DNA of 44,428 nt from an uncultured Caldilineales bacterium (GTDB lineage: Bacteria; Chloroflexota; Anaerolineae; JAAEKA01), in the NCBI GenBank assembly GCA_937907455.1, contig CALESQ010000086.1:1-44428 (forward strand). The letters run 5' to 3'. The position numbers and the translations under genes are program-made. This document shows, one piece after another, positions 1 through 7,796 of the stretch (positions are counted from its first letter, which is position 1; each line of letters opens with the position of its first letter). The notes beneath the pieces are model-generated. The model ran no database searches, was not told the origin of the DNA, and worked only from the letters and a program-made list of their open reading frames with translations.

Positions 1-313
1 GTTTCAGTATCCTCTGATGGATCGTTTGTATTTTGGGGGGCGATTGCTCTCTGCACTGGCTTTTTGATTCATCAGCCACAATTGAGGTGTAACGCGGCTC
101 TGCGCCGCTTCTGGGGCTTTCATTTCAGGTACTTTTTGCTGCCGCAGCCGGCCTGAATTGTTGTTTTTCGCAGATCACCTTTCGCTGCTAAACGGCCCGC
201 ATTTTCGGGGCCATTCGCCTGGTTTTACCCTGAAATTGCTCTGCTGGCTGTTGGTTTTACTGACTATCTGACGGTTATTACACTGATTTGCGAAGACACT
301 GCCTTCAGCCGGC
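1..313 (-). other. Gene-free stretch downstream of cas4; possible CRISPR leader with an array edge at position 1
   Basis: No credible ORF is present here. The stretch follows the cas4 stop codon in the direction of cas transcription, where a leader and array are often found. On the minus strand the window ends in ...ATACTGAAAC, the kind of terminus common in type I repeats, and positions 11-22 hold a short dyad (ATCC, 6-nt loop, GGAT). A further weak hairpin is at 194-212 (GGCCC / GGGCC). No second repeat copy is visible, so the array itself is inferred, not seen. Confidence 0.35.
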
Positions 314-928
314 TTAAAACACATCATTGCAAAACCGCCGAAATTCACAATCCACGCAGCGCGCTCGCACTGTTGTAGCTGCCGGCATGACTTGTTGGCT
401 GATCATGTGGCGAATAGCCGTCACCTGGCTGCGTACATTGCTGCGCAGCCGGCCGCTCAGCTTCACTGCCTCGGCTCTGCGCTCTGGTAGCAGATAGATG
501 AAGCCACGCTGTACGGGAAGCTGCCAATTGTCTTCGATTAACTCAGCATAGGCAGCTAGTTGCTGGTGATACTGTCGTGCCTCGCCGTGCCGGCTGAGCT
601 TATAGTCTACGGGAATGGCTTCGACCGAGTCAAGCACAATCACCATATCCATGCGTCCGCTCAGGCCCAGTCGCTCTGAGCTGAGGGCTACATCGAAGCG
701 CCGCTCGCCCTGACTTAGTCCATAGGCCCGCAAGCTGCGCCGCGCTTCGTCTTCTGCGGCCTTTTCATGCTGCTGCATGCTGGCCTCCATCTTATAGGTG
801 ATGGGCCGCAACAAGGGTAGACAATGCGTATAATACACAACCCGCGGGCAATAGGCAAACTGCTTCAGGTCGGTAACGTGCAGCAGCCAGCTTTGAGGTT
901 GCTCGTCGCCGGAAAATGCGACACTCAT
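314..928 (-). CDS. cas4: CRISPR-associated exonuclease Cas4
   Basis: Cas4 is a RecB-family nuclease with an Fe-S cluster that trims prespacers and helps choose PAM-flanked DNA before Cas1-Cas2 integration. The 204-aa protein shows the first cluster cysteine C27 (in AYCPRVVYY) and the C-terminal trio C191, C194, C200 (CVDCEFRRFC). The nuclease core is visible as D94 (GRMD), D108 and K110 (VDYK) and a QxxxY-type motif near residues 123-127. Its start codon overlaps the cas2 stop by 4 nt (ATGA), so the two are probably translationally coupled. The order cas1-cas2-cas4 puts cas4 last, unlike the commoner cas4-cas1-cas2. Length is normal for the family. Confidence 0.95.
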   Translation of the reverse strand: MSVAFSGDEQPQSWLLHVTDLKQFAYCPRVVYYTHCLPLLRPITYKMEASMQQHEKAAEDEARRSLRAYGLSQGERRFDVALSSERLGLSGRMDMVIVLDSVEAIPVDYKLSRHGEARQYHQQLAAYAELIEDNWQLPVQRGFIYLLPERRAEAVKLSGRLRSNVRSQVTAIRHMISQQVMPAATTVRARCVDCEFRRFCNDVF

Positions 929-1197
929 GACGTAGCCTCCTTTTTGGTCGGTTCAGCCTGGATACATTCCAGCCGATGTGCCCAATCGGTGGCACATAAA
1001 CTGAAAAGCTGGATCTTGCCAGCCTTTTTACCAAGCTTTTTTCTGATCTTAAGCATTAATTCTTCCTGGTGGTTGCGGCTAAGTTCGCCGGTGAAGGCTG
1101 AATATTGAATGCGATCCAACCCGTAGTCCAGACAAAAATCGGCGATCTTGCCACGCACTGCATCATCGGGGATGTCGTACACCAGCAGGCAGTGCAT
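925..1197 (-). CDS. cas2: CRISPR-associated endoribonuclease/integration factor Cas2
   Basis: Cas2 forms the dimer that bridges two Cas1 dimers in the spacer-integration complex. The 90-aa protein begins with the ferredoxin-like strand LLVYDIPDD, with the conserved Asp at D8, followed by the typical basic helix and a second beta strand KIQLFSLC. It starts 3 nt after the cas1 stop and ends inside the cas4 start, so cas1-cas2-cas4 form one tight adaptation module. The Shine-Dalgarno is weak, which fits translational coupling to cas1. Confidence 0.95.
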   Translation of the reverse strand: MHCLLVYDIPDDAVRGKIADFCLDYGLDRIQYSAFTGELSRNHQEELMLKIRKKLGKKAGKIQLFSLCATDWAHRLECIQAEPTKKEATS

Positions 1198-1200
1198 GGC

Positions 1201-2232
1201 TTACCAACTCATGGTAAACGGTTCGTAGTTATCTCGCTGACCCCGCACAAAGGTGGCTATGTGTCGCGCCTGCATCTGGATGATGCTGCTGAGGGCATAA
1301 CGCTTTCCTTCGAAACGTTCAGGGCTGTCCAGGCGGGCCAGCACTTTCTCGGCCAGCAAGCGTCGGCTTTCTGGAACTAAACGACCTTGCTCATCTAGTG
1401 TCACGGGCATACCTTTGTTCACCATGCCCAGCACGGTTTTGTCTACCACCGGTTGGCGAAACTCTTCAATAAAATCCAATACCAGACTGGGCTTGCCGGG
1501 ACGATCTACATGGATAAAGCCGGCATAGGGATCTAGTCCTGCCAGCACACAAGCCCGCTCTACTGTGCCATAGAGGATGCCATAGCCATAGTTCAGAGCA
1601 GAGTTGAGCGGATCGCTGGCCCCTTGCGTGTGGCGTCCGGGCCAATCTAATTCGGCCAGTAGCAGCCGCCCCACTGCTTGCCAGTATTTTTGAGCCGCGC
1701 GGCCTTCAGCTGAAAGTAATTGAAAGCGCAGTGTATCCAGAGTGTCTTCGGGCAGGCGACGCAGCGCCTCTTCGTGGTCGGCTACCTCGCCTGCAAGCAA
1801 GCGTACTTCTTCATACAGCTCGGGGTCTTTGTCTTTACGATATTTCGCCATATACTTCAGCAGATTGGCTTGATTGCGGATTTTGCCGATAGCCAGGCTT
1901 TTGGCCAGTTGCAAGCCACTGGCGTTATTGAGGGCCTGAAGCTGAGCACGTCGTGTTTCTACGGTTCCGGCTAATCCTGCCGAGTAGAGCGAGGCATAGG
2001 GCCGACCCTGGCTGCTAAGGAAATGAATTGGAATGCCGGCTTCGGCGCAAGCTTCTACTGCATCGGCTGACACACTGGCTCCGCGTGTGGCGATCAGTAC
2101 TGTTTCCAGGTGCATCAACGGTGCTTGCTGTACTTTTTCGCGCGTCTTGATGCGCTCAACTTGCAAGCGTTCCGAATGCTTGCCCACGAATGTACCGTGT
2201 TCTTCGACGATTAGATGTTTAACGATGGGCAT
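1201..2232 (-). CDS. cas1: CRISPR-associated endonuclease/integrase Cas1
   Basis: Cas1 is the metal-dependent integrase that inserts new spacers into the array. The 343-aa protein has the N-terminal beta-rich domain and the helical catalytic domain. The metal ligands are visible: E176 (AEGRAAQKYW), H241 (FIHVDRPGK) and D253 in LDFIEEFR. The conserved LNSALNYGYGIL segment is at about residues 209-220. A Shine-Dalgarno (CGGAG) lies 6 nt before the ATG. It is first in the cas1-cas2-cas4 module and lies 78 nt downstream of an uncharacterised gene. Nothing appears broken. Confidence 0.97.
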   Translation of the reverse strand: MPIVKHLIVEEHGTFVGKHSERLQVERIKTREKVQQAPLMHLETVLIATRGASVSADAVEACAEAGIPIHFLSSQGRPYASLYSAGLAGTVETRRAQLQALNNASGLQLAKSLAIGKIRNQANLLKYMAKYRKDKDPELYEEVRLLAGEVADHEEALRRLPEDTLDTLRFQLLSAEGRAAQKYWQAVGRLLLAELDWPGRHTQGASDPLNSALNYGYGILYGTVERACVLAGLDPYAGFIHVDRPGKPSLVLDFIEEFRQPVVDKTVLGMVNKGMPVTLDEQGRLVPESRRLLAEKVLARLDSPERFEGKRYALSSIIQMQARHIATFVRGQRDNYEPFTMSW

Positions 2233-2310
2233 AGCGGCTCCGTGATAGTTTGAAGTTTTAAGGGGTTAGGATGCGTCACTGTATCTGCTTATTATTCACA
2301 CACACTCTCT

Positions 2311-2844
2311 CTACCTCACTATCTCCTGCAGGTTGACTTGATAGGTGCGCTCAAAAGCGGCCAGTTGCAGGATGCGTTGAATTTCAGATTGATTTTGCCG
2401 GCTACCTTGCTGATGTAGTGCCTCTAGCAGAGCATCCCATGAACCGTGATATTGCAGATCGCGCTCCAGCAGCAGTAGCACATCGTGATCGCGCACGTCG
2501 GGCTGCGCGGGTCGTTGCACAGACCATGGCGCATGCAGCAGGCTGCTAAATCCTGCCCAGCCGCGCGCATCTTCAGCCCACACGGAGGCGATGTGCGTCA
2601 CCAGTGCTGCCAACTGCTGCACTGCCTGCTCCCAGGCTGGCAGTGCAGCCAACAGTGCCGCGCGCGCTTGCGGCAAGTCAAGTCTACATAATAAGTATTG
2701 CAGTGGTACGCTGACTCCGGCCTGGTGGTCAATATGCTGACAGGCCAGCGTACGCACCTCATTTTGCTCGTCGAAGAGTTCTTCGCACAGTAAATGCAGC
2801 AGCGCTTCGACGCGATCCTGGGGAGTAACAGGGAAGGAGGACAT
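2311..2844 (-). CDS. Uncharacterised 177-aa helical protein inside the cas locus
   Basis: I do not recognise this protein. It is predicted by eye to be mostly alpha-helical, rich in Leu, Ala and Gln, with no signal peptide, no membrane segment, no obvious nuclease or HTH motif, and only two cysteines (in LLHLLCEE and YLLCRLD). It lies between cas6 and cas1 on the same strand, with 94 nt after cas6 and 78 nt before cas1. The ATG has no clear Shine-Dalgarno; the upstream stretch is a pyrimidine-rich tandem repeat on the coding strand. Position suggests a locus-specific accessory factor, perhaps for adaptation or crRNA handling. That is inference from context only. Confidence 0.7.
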   Translation of the reverse strand: MSSFPVTPQDRVEALLHLLCEELFDEQNEVRTLACQHIDHQAGVSVPLQYLLCRLDLPQARAALLAALPAWEQAVQQLAALVTHIASVWAEDARGWAGFSSLLHAPWSVQRPAQPDVRDHDVLLLLERDLQYHGSWDALLEALHQQGSRQNQSEIQRILQLAAFERTYQVNLQEIVR

Positions 2845-2869
2845 AGTTAATTGAGAAGGGAGAATTGAG

Positions 2870-2908
2870 AAGGAGAATGGAGAAGGAGAATGGAGAAGGA
2901 GAATGGAG
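2870..2908. repeat. Three perfect copies of a 13-nt repeat between cas6 and the 177-aa gene
   Basis: The unit AAGGAGAATGGAG occurs three times without a mismatch and is flanked by degraded copies from about 2851. On the coding (minus) strand it reads as a pyrimidine-only-like tract just upstream of the 177-aa gene. Confidence 0.8.
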
Positions 2909-2938
2909 AATGCTTGCTAAACACTAAGCGCTAACTCA

Positions 2939-3931
2939 CTAAGCATCGCCTCGCCCTTCGCCCAGCCGGTACCAGCCACTGCCTTTGACAGCGTTTTTAC
3001 CGACATGGGTGCTGAGCCCCCAGACTAGCCACGGCAATAGACCTGCCCATGCCTCGGGATTGGCGTAGTAGCGGGCCACGCCGATGAAGCCGCCAAGCTG
3101 CTGCTCACGCTCCAGCCGACTGGAATGTCCCTGCACGTCCCACCAGCCGGTGCTGTCCTGCTCTAGCGTGATCTGATCGGCTAAAGCCAGCAAGGCCTGC
3201 CAGTCTGGTGGCTGATCGGCAAGACCAAAGGTGCGTTGCAGCTCGTTCACGCGCTCGACCAGACGTTGAAACAGCGGGCGGAAATGTGGCTGATGCATCA
3301 GCGTCTTTTGGTGGATGATACGGGTGGGGGTGAGGAAGTGCAGCGCCAGCCGGCCGGCGTTGGCCTCAACCCGCTGGCCGATCAGCCGTGCGGCTGCGCT
3401 GACGTGGACTGCGGTAACGGGCTGCTGCGGCACCTGTACCATCTGGCCGCCCTCATCCAGCAAATTGCGTCGTGTGTTGGTGAGCGGGTTGAACTCCTCG
3501 ATGCGCCGCAGAACAAAGCGACCTCGATGCCATGTGCCGCGCTCGATTTGTTCCAGGGTTTTGCCGATGCCGGCCTCGCCCATTTGTGGCACCGCCAGGG
3601 CCAGGTACGGGAACAGGTTGACCGCCTGGCCGAACAGGGTCAGGCCGAACTGGAAGCGTTCGCCCGGCACAAAGTAGCGTCGGTCGCCCAGCAGCGGCTC
3701 CACGGTATAGGGGCGGCGGCTGTCGCCCGCGGTGGCCTCGTAGCTCAGCAGCCAGCACACCGGGCAGGTGGCTTGATGCGCTGCATCGGCCTGATCGCGG
3801 CGGGAGCAGAAGTTTTGTTGCAGCGCAGTGACCAGGCTGCCGCGCAGACTGCTGCCGGTGTAGTGATCAAAGGCCAGGCTGGTGAGCGCCTCAACCTCGA
3901 AACGGAAGTGGGTGGCGGTAAAGTGGGTCAT
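2939..3931 (-). CDS. cas6: CRISPR pre-crRNA processing endoribonuclease Cas6
   Basis: Cas6 cuts the pre-crRNA within each repeat and usually stays on the 3' hairpin. The 330-aa protein matches the PF10040-type Cas6 layout: an N-terminal RAMP domain with a CPVCWLL segment (about residues 57-63) and a C-terminal Gly-rich motif, GLSTHVGKNAVKGSGWYRL (about residues 305-323), the usual end of this family. The catalytic residue cannot be assigned by eye. The ATG overlaps the stop of a 22-codon upstream ORF (ATGA), and GGAG lies about 7 nt before it. A 241-nt gap separates it from cas5, so the cas6-cas4 half could have its own promoter. Confidence 0.88.
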   Translation of the reverse strand: MTHFTATHFRFEVEALTSLAFDHYTGSSLRGSLVTALQQNFCSRRDQADAAHQATCPVCWLLSYEATAGDSRRPYTVEPLLGDRRYFVPGERFQFGLTLFGQAVNLFPYLALAVPQMGEAGIGKTLEQIERGTWHRGRFVLRRIEEFNPLTNTRRNLLDEGGQMVQVPQQPVTAVHVSAAARLIGQRVEANAGRLALHFLTPTRIIHQKTLMHQPHFRPLFQRLVERVNELQRTFGLADQPPDWQALLALADQITLEQDSTGWWDVQGHSSRLEREQQLGGFIGVARYYANPEAWAGLLPWLVWGLSTHVGKNAVKGSGWYRLGEGRGDA

Positions 3932-3996
3932 GGTCTTGCTCCGTGAGGAATAAGGGGCGAGGCATGAGCAGGAAAAGGGGCAGGAATGTGTATCAT
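3928..3996 (-). CDS. Possible 22-aa leader peptide coupled to cas6
   Basis: A short ORF of 22 codons (peptide begins MIHIPAPFPAHASPL) is preceded by a strong Shine-Dalgarno, CTGGAGG, 5 nt before its ATG. Its TGA stop overlaps the cas6 ATG by 4 nt (ATGA). The peptide is rich in Pro, Ala and His. It may couple translation into cas6 or act as a sensing leader; it could also be a chance ORF. Only the Shine-Dalgarno and overlap support it. Confidence 0.4.
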   Translation of the reverse strand: MIHIPAPFPAHASPLIPHGARP

Positions 3997-4172
3997 GGTA
4001 TCCTCCAGAGGATCGAAAAGGAGCAGAAAGGGTTGCGTCATTTGCACGCGCTCAGGCAGTTCTTATCAGGGTTGTAGGTTGAAGGTATATGAGACGCGCT
4101 GCGCCAACTCGTCGTGGAGGCGGGCCGGCGCAGCGCCGCGGTTGTTAAGGTGCGGAGAAAAAGCGACGATGG
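3997..4172. other. Gap between cas5 and cas6
   Basis: This stretch holds the Shine-Dalgarno of the 22-codon ORF and a GC-rich palindrome around 4128-4140 (CGGCGC A GCGCCG). No convincing promoter or gene was found on either strand. Confidence 0.5.
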
Positions 4173-4883
4173 TTATAGCTCGAAGCGCTCGTAGAGGCTA
4201 TAGCCACGGGAGGATTTAACCAGGCGGTAAGGAAGCACGACATGATGCAGAACACGATCCTTGCCGCTTTTTAAACTTTCGCCACTGTAGATATTCACTT
4301 TCTCGAACGACACTTTCTCACCGGTATCGTCCATGGGTTGGACAACACCGTTGATTGGAATTGCTGAAGCATGCATCTGATTAATGATTACGAAATCTGA
4401 TGGCAAATCATCCGCAAGCTCTGGTAAAGACGAAAGTTGTAAGAATCCACCACGTTTGCCAAGATAGTTGATTTGAAACAACCAATCTGAAAGCAGAGCG
4501 GCAGTATCGGAATTAGTTATCTGCAAAGCAAAGGCTATCGTTCCATCGTGATAGACATATTCACGAAAGCCTATTGACTTTTGCATCGGTCCAAAGTCGG
4601 CACTGCCTTCGACAGATTCGCCTCGTTTTGGTTTGAGTATCTTGGTAAACGTGTTGCTTACCACGATTCGACCGGGGCCACGCAGGGCAATTTGTAGCGG
4701 CGCTATGCTTGCCCAGGCTTGTTTCGCCGCGATTACGCCGTCGCTGCGACAGGCGGCATCAAGCAATGCCATTTTGATGGCAAACGGTGTTGGCAACAGC
4801 AGGCTTTTACCGCCGCTGCTGGTTGCCCAGGAAGGCTTAAGGCTAAACAGGCTGGTTGCGAGATATTCCGCAATGAGCCACAT
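4173..4883 (-). CDS. cas5: Type I Cascade subunit Cas5
   Basis: Cas5 caps the 5' handle of the crRNA at the foot of the type I effector complex. The 236-aa protein begins with the typical strand and loop ATSLFSLKPSWATSSGGKS followed by LLLPTPFAIKMALLDA, as in Cas5 of I-A/I-B-like systems, and contains the RAMP-like Gly-rich turn YLGKRGGFL near residue 160. A strong Shine-Dalgarno (AGGAGGTGA) precedes the ATG. The gene starts 10 nt after the cas7 stop, so both are in one operon. No nuclease role is expected, because a separate Cas6 is present. Confidence 0.88.
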   Translation of the reverse strand: MWLIAEYLATSLFSLKPSWATSSGGKSLLLPTPFAIKMALLDAACRSDGVIAAKQAWASIAPLQIALRGPGRIVVSNTFTKILKPKRGESVEGSADFGPMQKSIGFREYVYHDGTIAFALQITNSDTAALLSDWLFQINYLGKRGGFLQLSSLPELADDLPSDFVIINQMHASAIPINGVVQPMDDTGEKVSFEKVNIYSGESLKSGKDRVLHHVVLPYRLVKSSRGYSLYERFEL

Positions 4884-4893
4884 AAGTCACCTC

Positions 4894-5880
4894 CTAGGCG
4901 GAGTAGCTGAGGGCATAGGGACTGGAGTTTTCGACCAGATCAGTCATGATAGCTGTAAACTCAGACAGTGAGTCGAAGGGGAGCAGAGTCAACGCGCCCG
5001 GTCGTACACGGTTGATCTGTTGTGTGATCCGCTCAAGTTCTTTGTCATAGTCGCCGTTCAAGGGGCTGAGGGTGGGAGCCGGAACGACTTGATTGCTCAA
5101 ACTAACAACTCCGCGGAAGTCCAGCAAATGCGGATGTTGTGTGGAACGCATGGCACCATTGGGTTGCAGGAAGGTATAGAGAATGCTTTCCAGCAGGGCG
5201 CGATGCCGTTGCCGACGCTCTTCTGCGTTGATCGCGTAACGCTGAGTAATGTCGTTGAAGCCGATCCGCGCCAGCTCAATAGTCGAAACTACGGCATAAA
5301 CGCCGCTGTTGGCGGGGCGGTGAAAGATCGCTTGACCAAGATTGGCGCCACGTGCTTCTTCGGCGCTGTCAGCCTTGCGTTGCTCGCCGCTGCGCTCGCT
5401 GGCATATTTAACGTGAAAATAGCTGTCGGTGGCACTGGCTTCGGGCAAAGCGACTACCCAACCAAATTCAACTACGCTTTTGCGTGGCAAGCTACGATTG
5501 CCGGCAGTGATCAGATTGCCCGCCATATCATCCAGCGCGCAGGTTTCTAACAGCCGATCAAGGCCTGCCGCATCAGACACTTTTTTATCGCTGAGATAGG
5601 CATTGTAGGTCGAGTCGGCGCTGATGCGGTTGGCATTGAATGCTTTGCAGCCCGCGCAAAGCGGCAACTCACCTGTGCTGATGCGGAAAAAGTGTTCAGC
5701 CTGGATATGCTTGAACATATCACCGCTGATGGCATTCACGCTGTGCAAGCGGCCTTTCTTATCCACAATGTTTACCATGCGCGTCTGAATTTGGTTGCCT
5801 TCGCCGCCCTCGTTGTTCAGACTGTGCATATCCAATACTGCCTGTGCCGAAATTGCCAGCGAATAAAGTGAAGTTGTCAT
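4894..5880 (-). CDS. cas7: Type I Cascade backbone subunit Cas7, DevR/Cst2 family
   Basis: Cas7 polymerises along the crRNA spacer to make the backbone of the effector complex. The 328-aa protein has the DevR-family hallmarks: HSLNNEGGEGNQIQTR (about residues 18-33), then NAISGDMFKHIQAEHF and ELPLCAGCKAFNANR (about 51-84). Members of this family were first named as autoregulators of the Myxococcus dev operon, so a regulatory side role is possible. A good Shine-Dalgarno (CAGGAGAA) is present. It lies between the large subunit (48 nt) and cas5 (10 nt). Confidence 0.93.
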   Translation of the reverse strand: MTTSLYSLAISAQAVLDMHSLNNEGGEGNQIQTRMVNIVDKKGRLHSVNAISGDMFKHIQAEHFFRISTGELPLCAGCKAFNANRISADSTYNAYLSDKKVSDAAGLDRLLETCALDDMAGNLITAGNRSLPRKSVVEFGWVVALPEASATDSYFHVKYASERSGEQRKADSAEEARGANLGQAIFHRPANSGVYAVVSTIELARIGFNDITQRYAINAEERRQRHRALLESILYTFLQPNGAMRSTQHPHLLDFRGVVSLSNQVVPAPTLSPLNGDYDKELERITQQINRVRPGALTLLPFDSLSEFTAIMTDLVENSSPYALSYSA

Positions 5881-5928
5881 AATATTCTCCTGAATAATAG
5901 GTTGAAATTTAGGAAGAAGTTGTTACGA

Positions 5929-6399
5929 TTACTCGTCGTCCTCGTCCTCGTCGTCGGCGTCAGAATCCGTTAAGTCGGTTACCTGCTCAGGAAGTTGTGC
6001 TTCTTCCTTATCCCTTCCGGTACGAGCATAGCCGTAAGCGATCAGCAGGTTACAGATCAATTCAGAGCCAAAAGCATCTACCAGATCAACAATATCGTCA
6101 ATGTCAGTGGTCTTGATGCTTTTGCGGTAGGGCCCGCTGCGATTCTCCATCACTTGAGCGTTTTCGGCATTGTAGCGCTGCAAAAATTCGCTTAGGGCGG
6201 TGATAAATTCGCCTGCATAGCGTGATTTGCGGGCTAACTCCTGGCCGAGACCATAACGTACATCGTAGCGACGGTCGTTCTTCTGCTTGCGGTTGTATTG
6301 TGCCACCACGGTGCTTTGCCGGATGGCATAAGCGATGGATTGGAACCCTGGATGCTGCTCAGGGTCTAAAATAACTGACAGTTTCGGTTCTGCGCTCAT
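5929..6399 (-). CDS. Internally initiated Cas11-like small subunit within the cas8-like gene
   Basis: Inside the large-subunit gene a perfect AGGAGG at 6406-6411 sits 6 nt before an in-frame ATG (6397-6399). Translation from there would give residues 457-612 as a separate 156-aa protein, starting MSAEPKLSVI. The product matches the helical small-subunit-like C-terminal part of Cas8. Internal translation of Cas11 from the cas8 or cas10d gene is known in subtypes I-B, I-C and I-D. No separate small-subunit gene is present in this locus, which supports the call. The AGGAGG also encodes an Arg-Arg pair, so part of the signal could be chance. Confidence 0.65.
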   Translation of the reverse strand: MSAEPKLSVILDPEQHPGFQSIAYAIRQSTVVAQYNRKQKNDRRYDVRYGLGQELARKSRYAGEFITALSEFLQRYNAENAQVMENRSGPYRKSIKTTDIDDIVDLVDAFGSELICNLLIAYGYARTGRDKEEAQLPEQVTDLTDSDADDEDEDDE

Positions 6400-7767
6400 C
6401 AATAACCTCCTGAGATTTTCAATAGTGAACTGCGGAGCATACTTGCCCCGTTCTTTCTGACTGACCAGATAGCTGCTGTAGTCAACACAAAACTGAAAAA
6501 AGGGGTTGAGATCATCGCTGACAATGAAATCGCGATATGAAGCCAGCAGTTCAAATGCTTCGCTGTGACTTTCATCCAGCGGATTGATCACCGTTTCGTG
6601 CTCCTTGAGCACTTCGCGAAACATCACCACGTCTTCTGTGCCAAAAAGTTTGATCCAACCGGGAATGTTGATAAACGAAAGGTTGAGGGTAGCCGCACTG
6701 TTGCCGAGGTTTTTGTAGAAAGCCACATAAAACCCGCCAACGGCATCGCGCGGAGACCTGCCACCCAGCAATTGAACCAGTAAATTATCTGTTTCTTCCT
6801 CCTTACAATAATCCAGAAAAGCTTGCGTGTAACGCAATGCAGCCAAAACATCTGATTTAGTTGCCGTTTCGCTGAATTGCATGCGATCCTTGAAACGCCG
6901 CATAATGTTCTTGTGCGATTTTAAGCTGATTTCGCGGGGCGCAACTACATAGGTCTTGCGGTCTTTGCTGCCTCTGAGCAAGCGTGTGAAACCAGCCTGA
7001 TAAAAGCCGACTGCTTTCAAAAACTCCAATACCCAGAAGGCACTTACATTGCCCATGCTCAGCTTATCAGCTTTAGATTTGTTCTGTCCCTTACCTTGAG
7101 CCGGATTGTAGAGCTGCCCGGCGGTTGCTTGCGCGTTACCAGATAGCTTAGCGGTTTTCGCTAGCTTTTTCCAGGCATCTTCCGCCTTGTTCAGATTGTT
7201 GGGAGTTTCGGCTGTCATGTCGAAGATGATGGCCAGCAGCTCTGGTAGTCGGCTGCCTACTTGCCACCACTGAACCAGCAGGCTGTTATAGCCGATCAGG
7301 CCGGCTGGGTTAAGCGCACGGTAGATGTCCCAATCAGCATCCGGTTCCGAGGGTAGTGACTTTAGATCAGGATGGTCGCGGTGACCTCGCGCAAGTGCCT
7401 GCTTGCCTTCAGCGGATAAGCTCTTGCGAATCTCCCAATACAAATTGCGATCATCGCGCACTTGTTCATAGTCTTTCAGGGCAGTTGGCGTTAGCGGAAG
7501 ATCCTGAGGCAATTTAGCCTGATTTTTGATGGTGCGAATGACTGGAGCCAGAAAGATCGGTGTGTCAGCAAACCTGGCAAGCCATTGCCGATCTAGCTGC
7601 GGCGTGCAGGTTAATTCGTAATAATCACCATGATCTTCCATGCTTACTTCGCTCTGTATATTGACAGTGTGAAGAATGTTTTGCAGCAGCGCTGCCAATC
7701 CGAAGGCTGTCAAAACATCGGCAAAGGTGTGGGTGGATTTGTCAATGTAGAAATGGCTTTCCGACAT
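5929..7767 (-). CDS. Cas8-like large subunit of the type I effector complex
   Basis: Large subunits recognise the PAM and recruit Cas3. This 612-aa protein is called by its place (between cas3 and cas7), its size and its C-terminal third, which resembles the helical small-subunit fold fused to many Cas8 proteins (GFQSIAYAIRQSTV; YDVRYGLGQELARKSRY; ITALSEFLQRYNAENA). I see no HD motif or GGDD, so it is not an obvious Cas10d, and no CxxC zinc site. The last 25 residues form a very acidic tail ending in ADDEDEDDE. Shine-Dalgarno CAGGAGAT precedes the ATG. An internal start at residue 457 is described separately. The subtype (I-B-like or I-A-like) is not settled by eye. Confidence 0.75.
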   Translation of the reverse strand: MSESHFYIDKSTHTFADVLTAFGLAALLQNILHTVNIQSEVSMEDHGDYYELTCTPQLDRQWLARFADTPIFLAPVIRTIKNQAKLPQDLPLTPTALKDYEQVRDDRNLYWEIRKSLSAEGKQALARGHRDHPDLKSLPSEPDADWDIYRALNPAGLIGYNSLLVQWWQVGSRLPELLAIIFDMTAETPNNLNKAEDAWKKLAKTAKLSGNAQATAGQLYNPAQGKGQNKSKADKLSMGNVSAFWVLEFLKAVGFYQAGFTRLLRGSKDRKTYVVAPREISLKSHKNIMRRFKDRMQFSETATKSDVLAALRYTQAFLDYCKEEETDNLLVQLLGGRSPRDAVGGFYVAFYKNLGNSAATLNLSFINIPGWIKLFGTEDVVMFREVLKEHETVINPLDESHSEAFELLASYRDFIVSDDLNPFFQFCVDYSSYLVSQKERGKYAPQFTIENLRRLLMSAEPKLSVILDPEQHPGFQSIAYAIRQSTVVAQYNRKQKNDRRYDVRYGLGQELARKSRYAGEFITALSEFLQRYNAENAQVMENRSGPYRKSIKTTDIDDIVDLVDAFGSELICNLLIAYGYARTGRDKEEAQLPEQVTDLTDSDADDEDEDDE

Positions 7768-7796
7768 AAATCATCTCCTGTGGAACGTTTGATAAT

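Noticed and set aside
3236..3946. 236-codon plus-strand frame opposite cas6
   Set aside because: Antisense shadow rich in Gln, Ala and Arg; cas6 on the other strand has family motifs.
5929..7767. Assignment of the large subunit as Cas10d (subtype I-D)
   Set aside because: It has no HD or palm motif; the HD is on Cas3, and Cas7 is of the DevR type.
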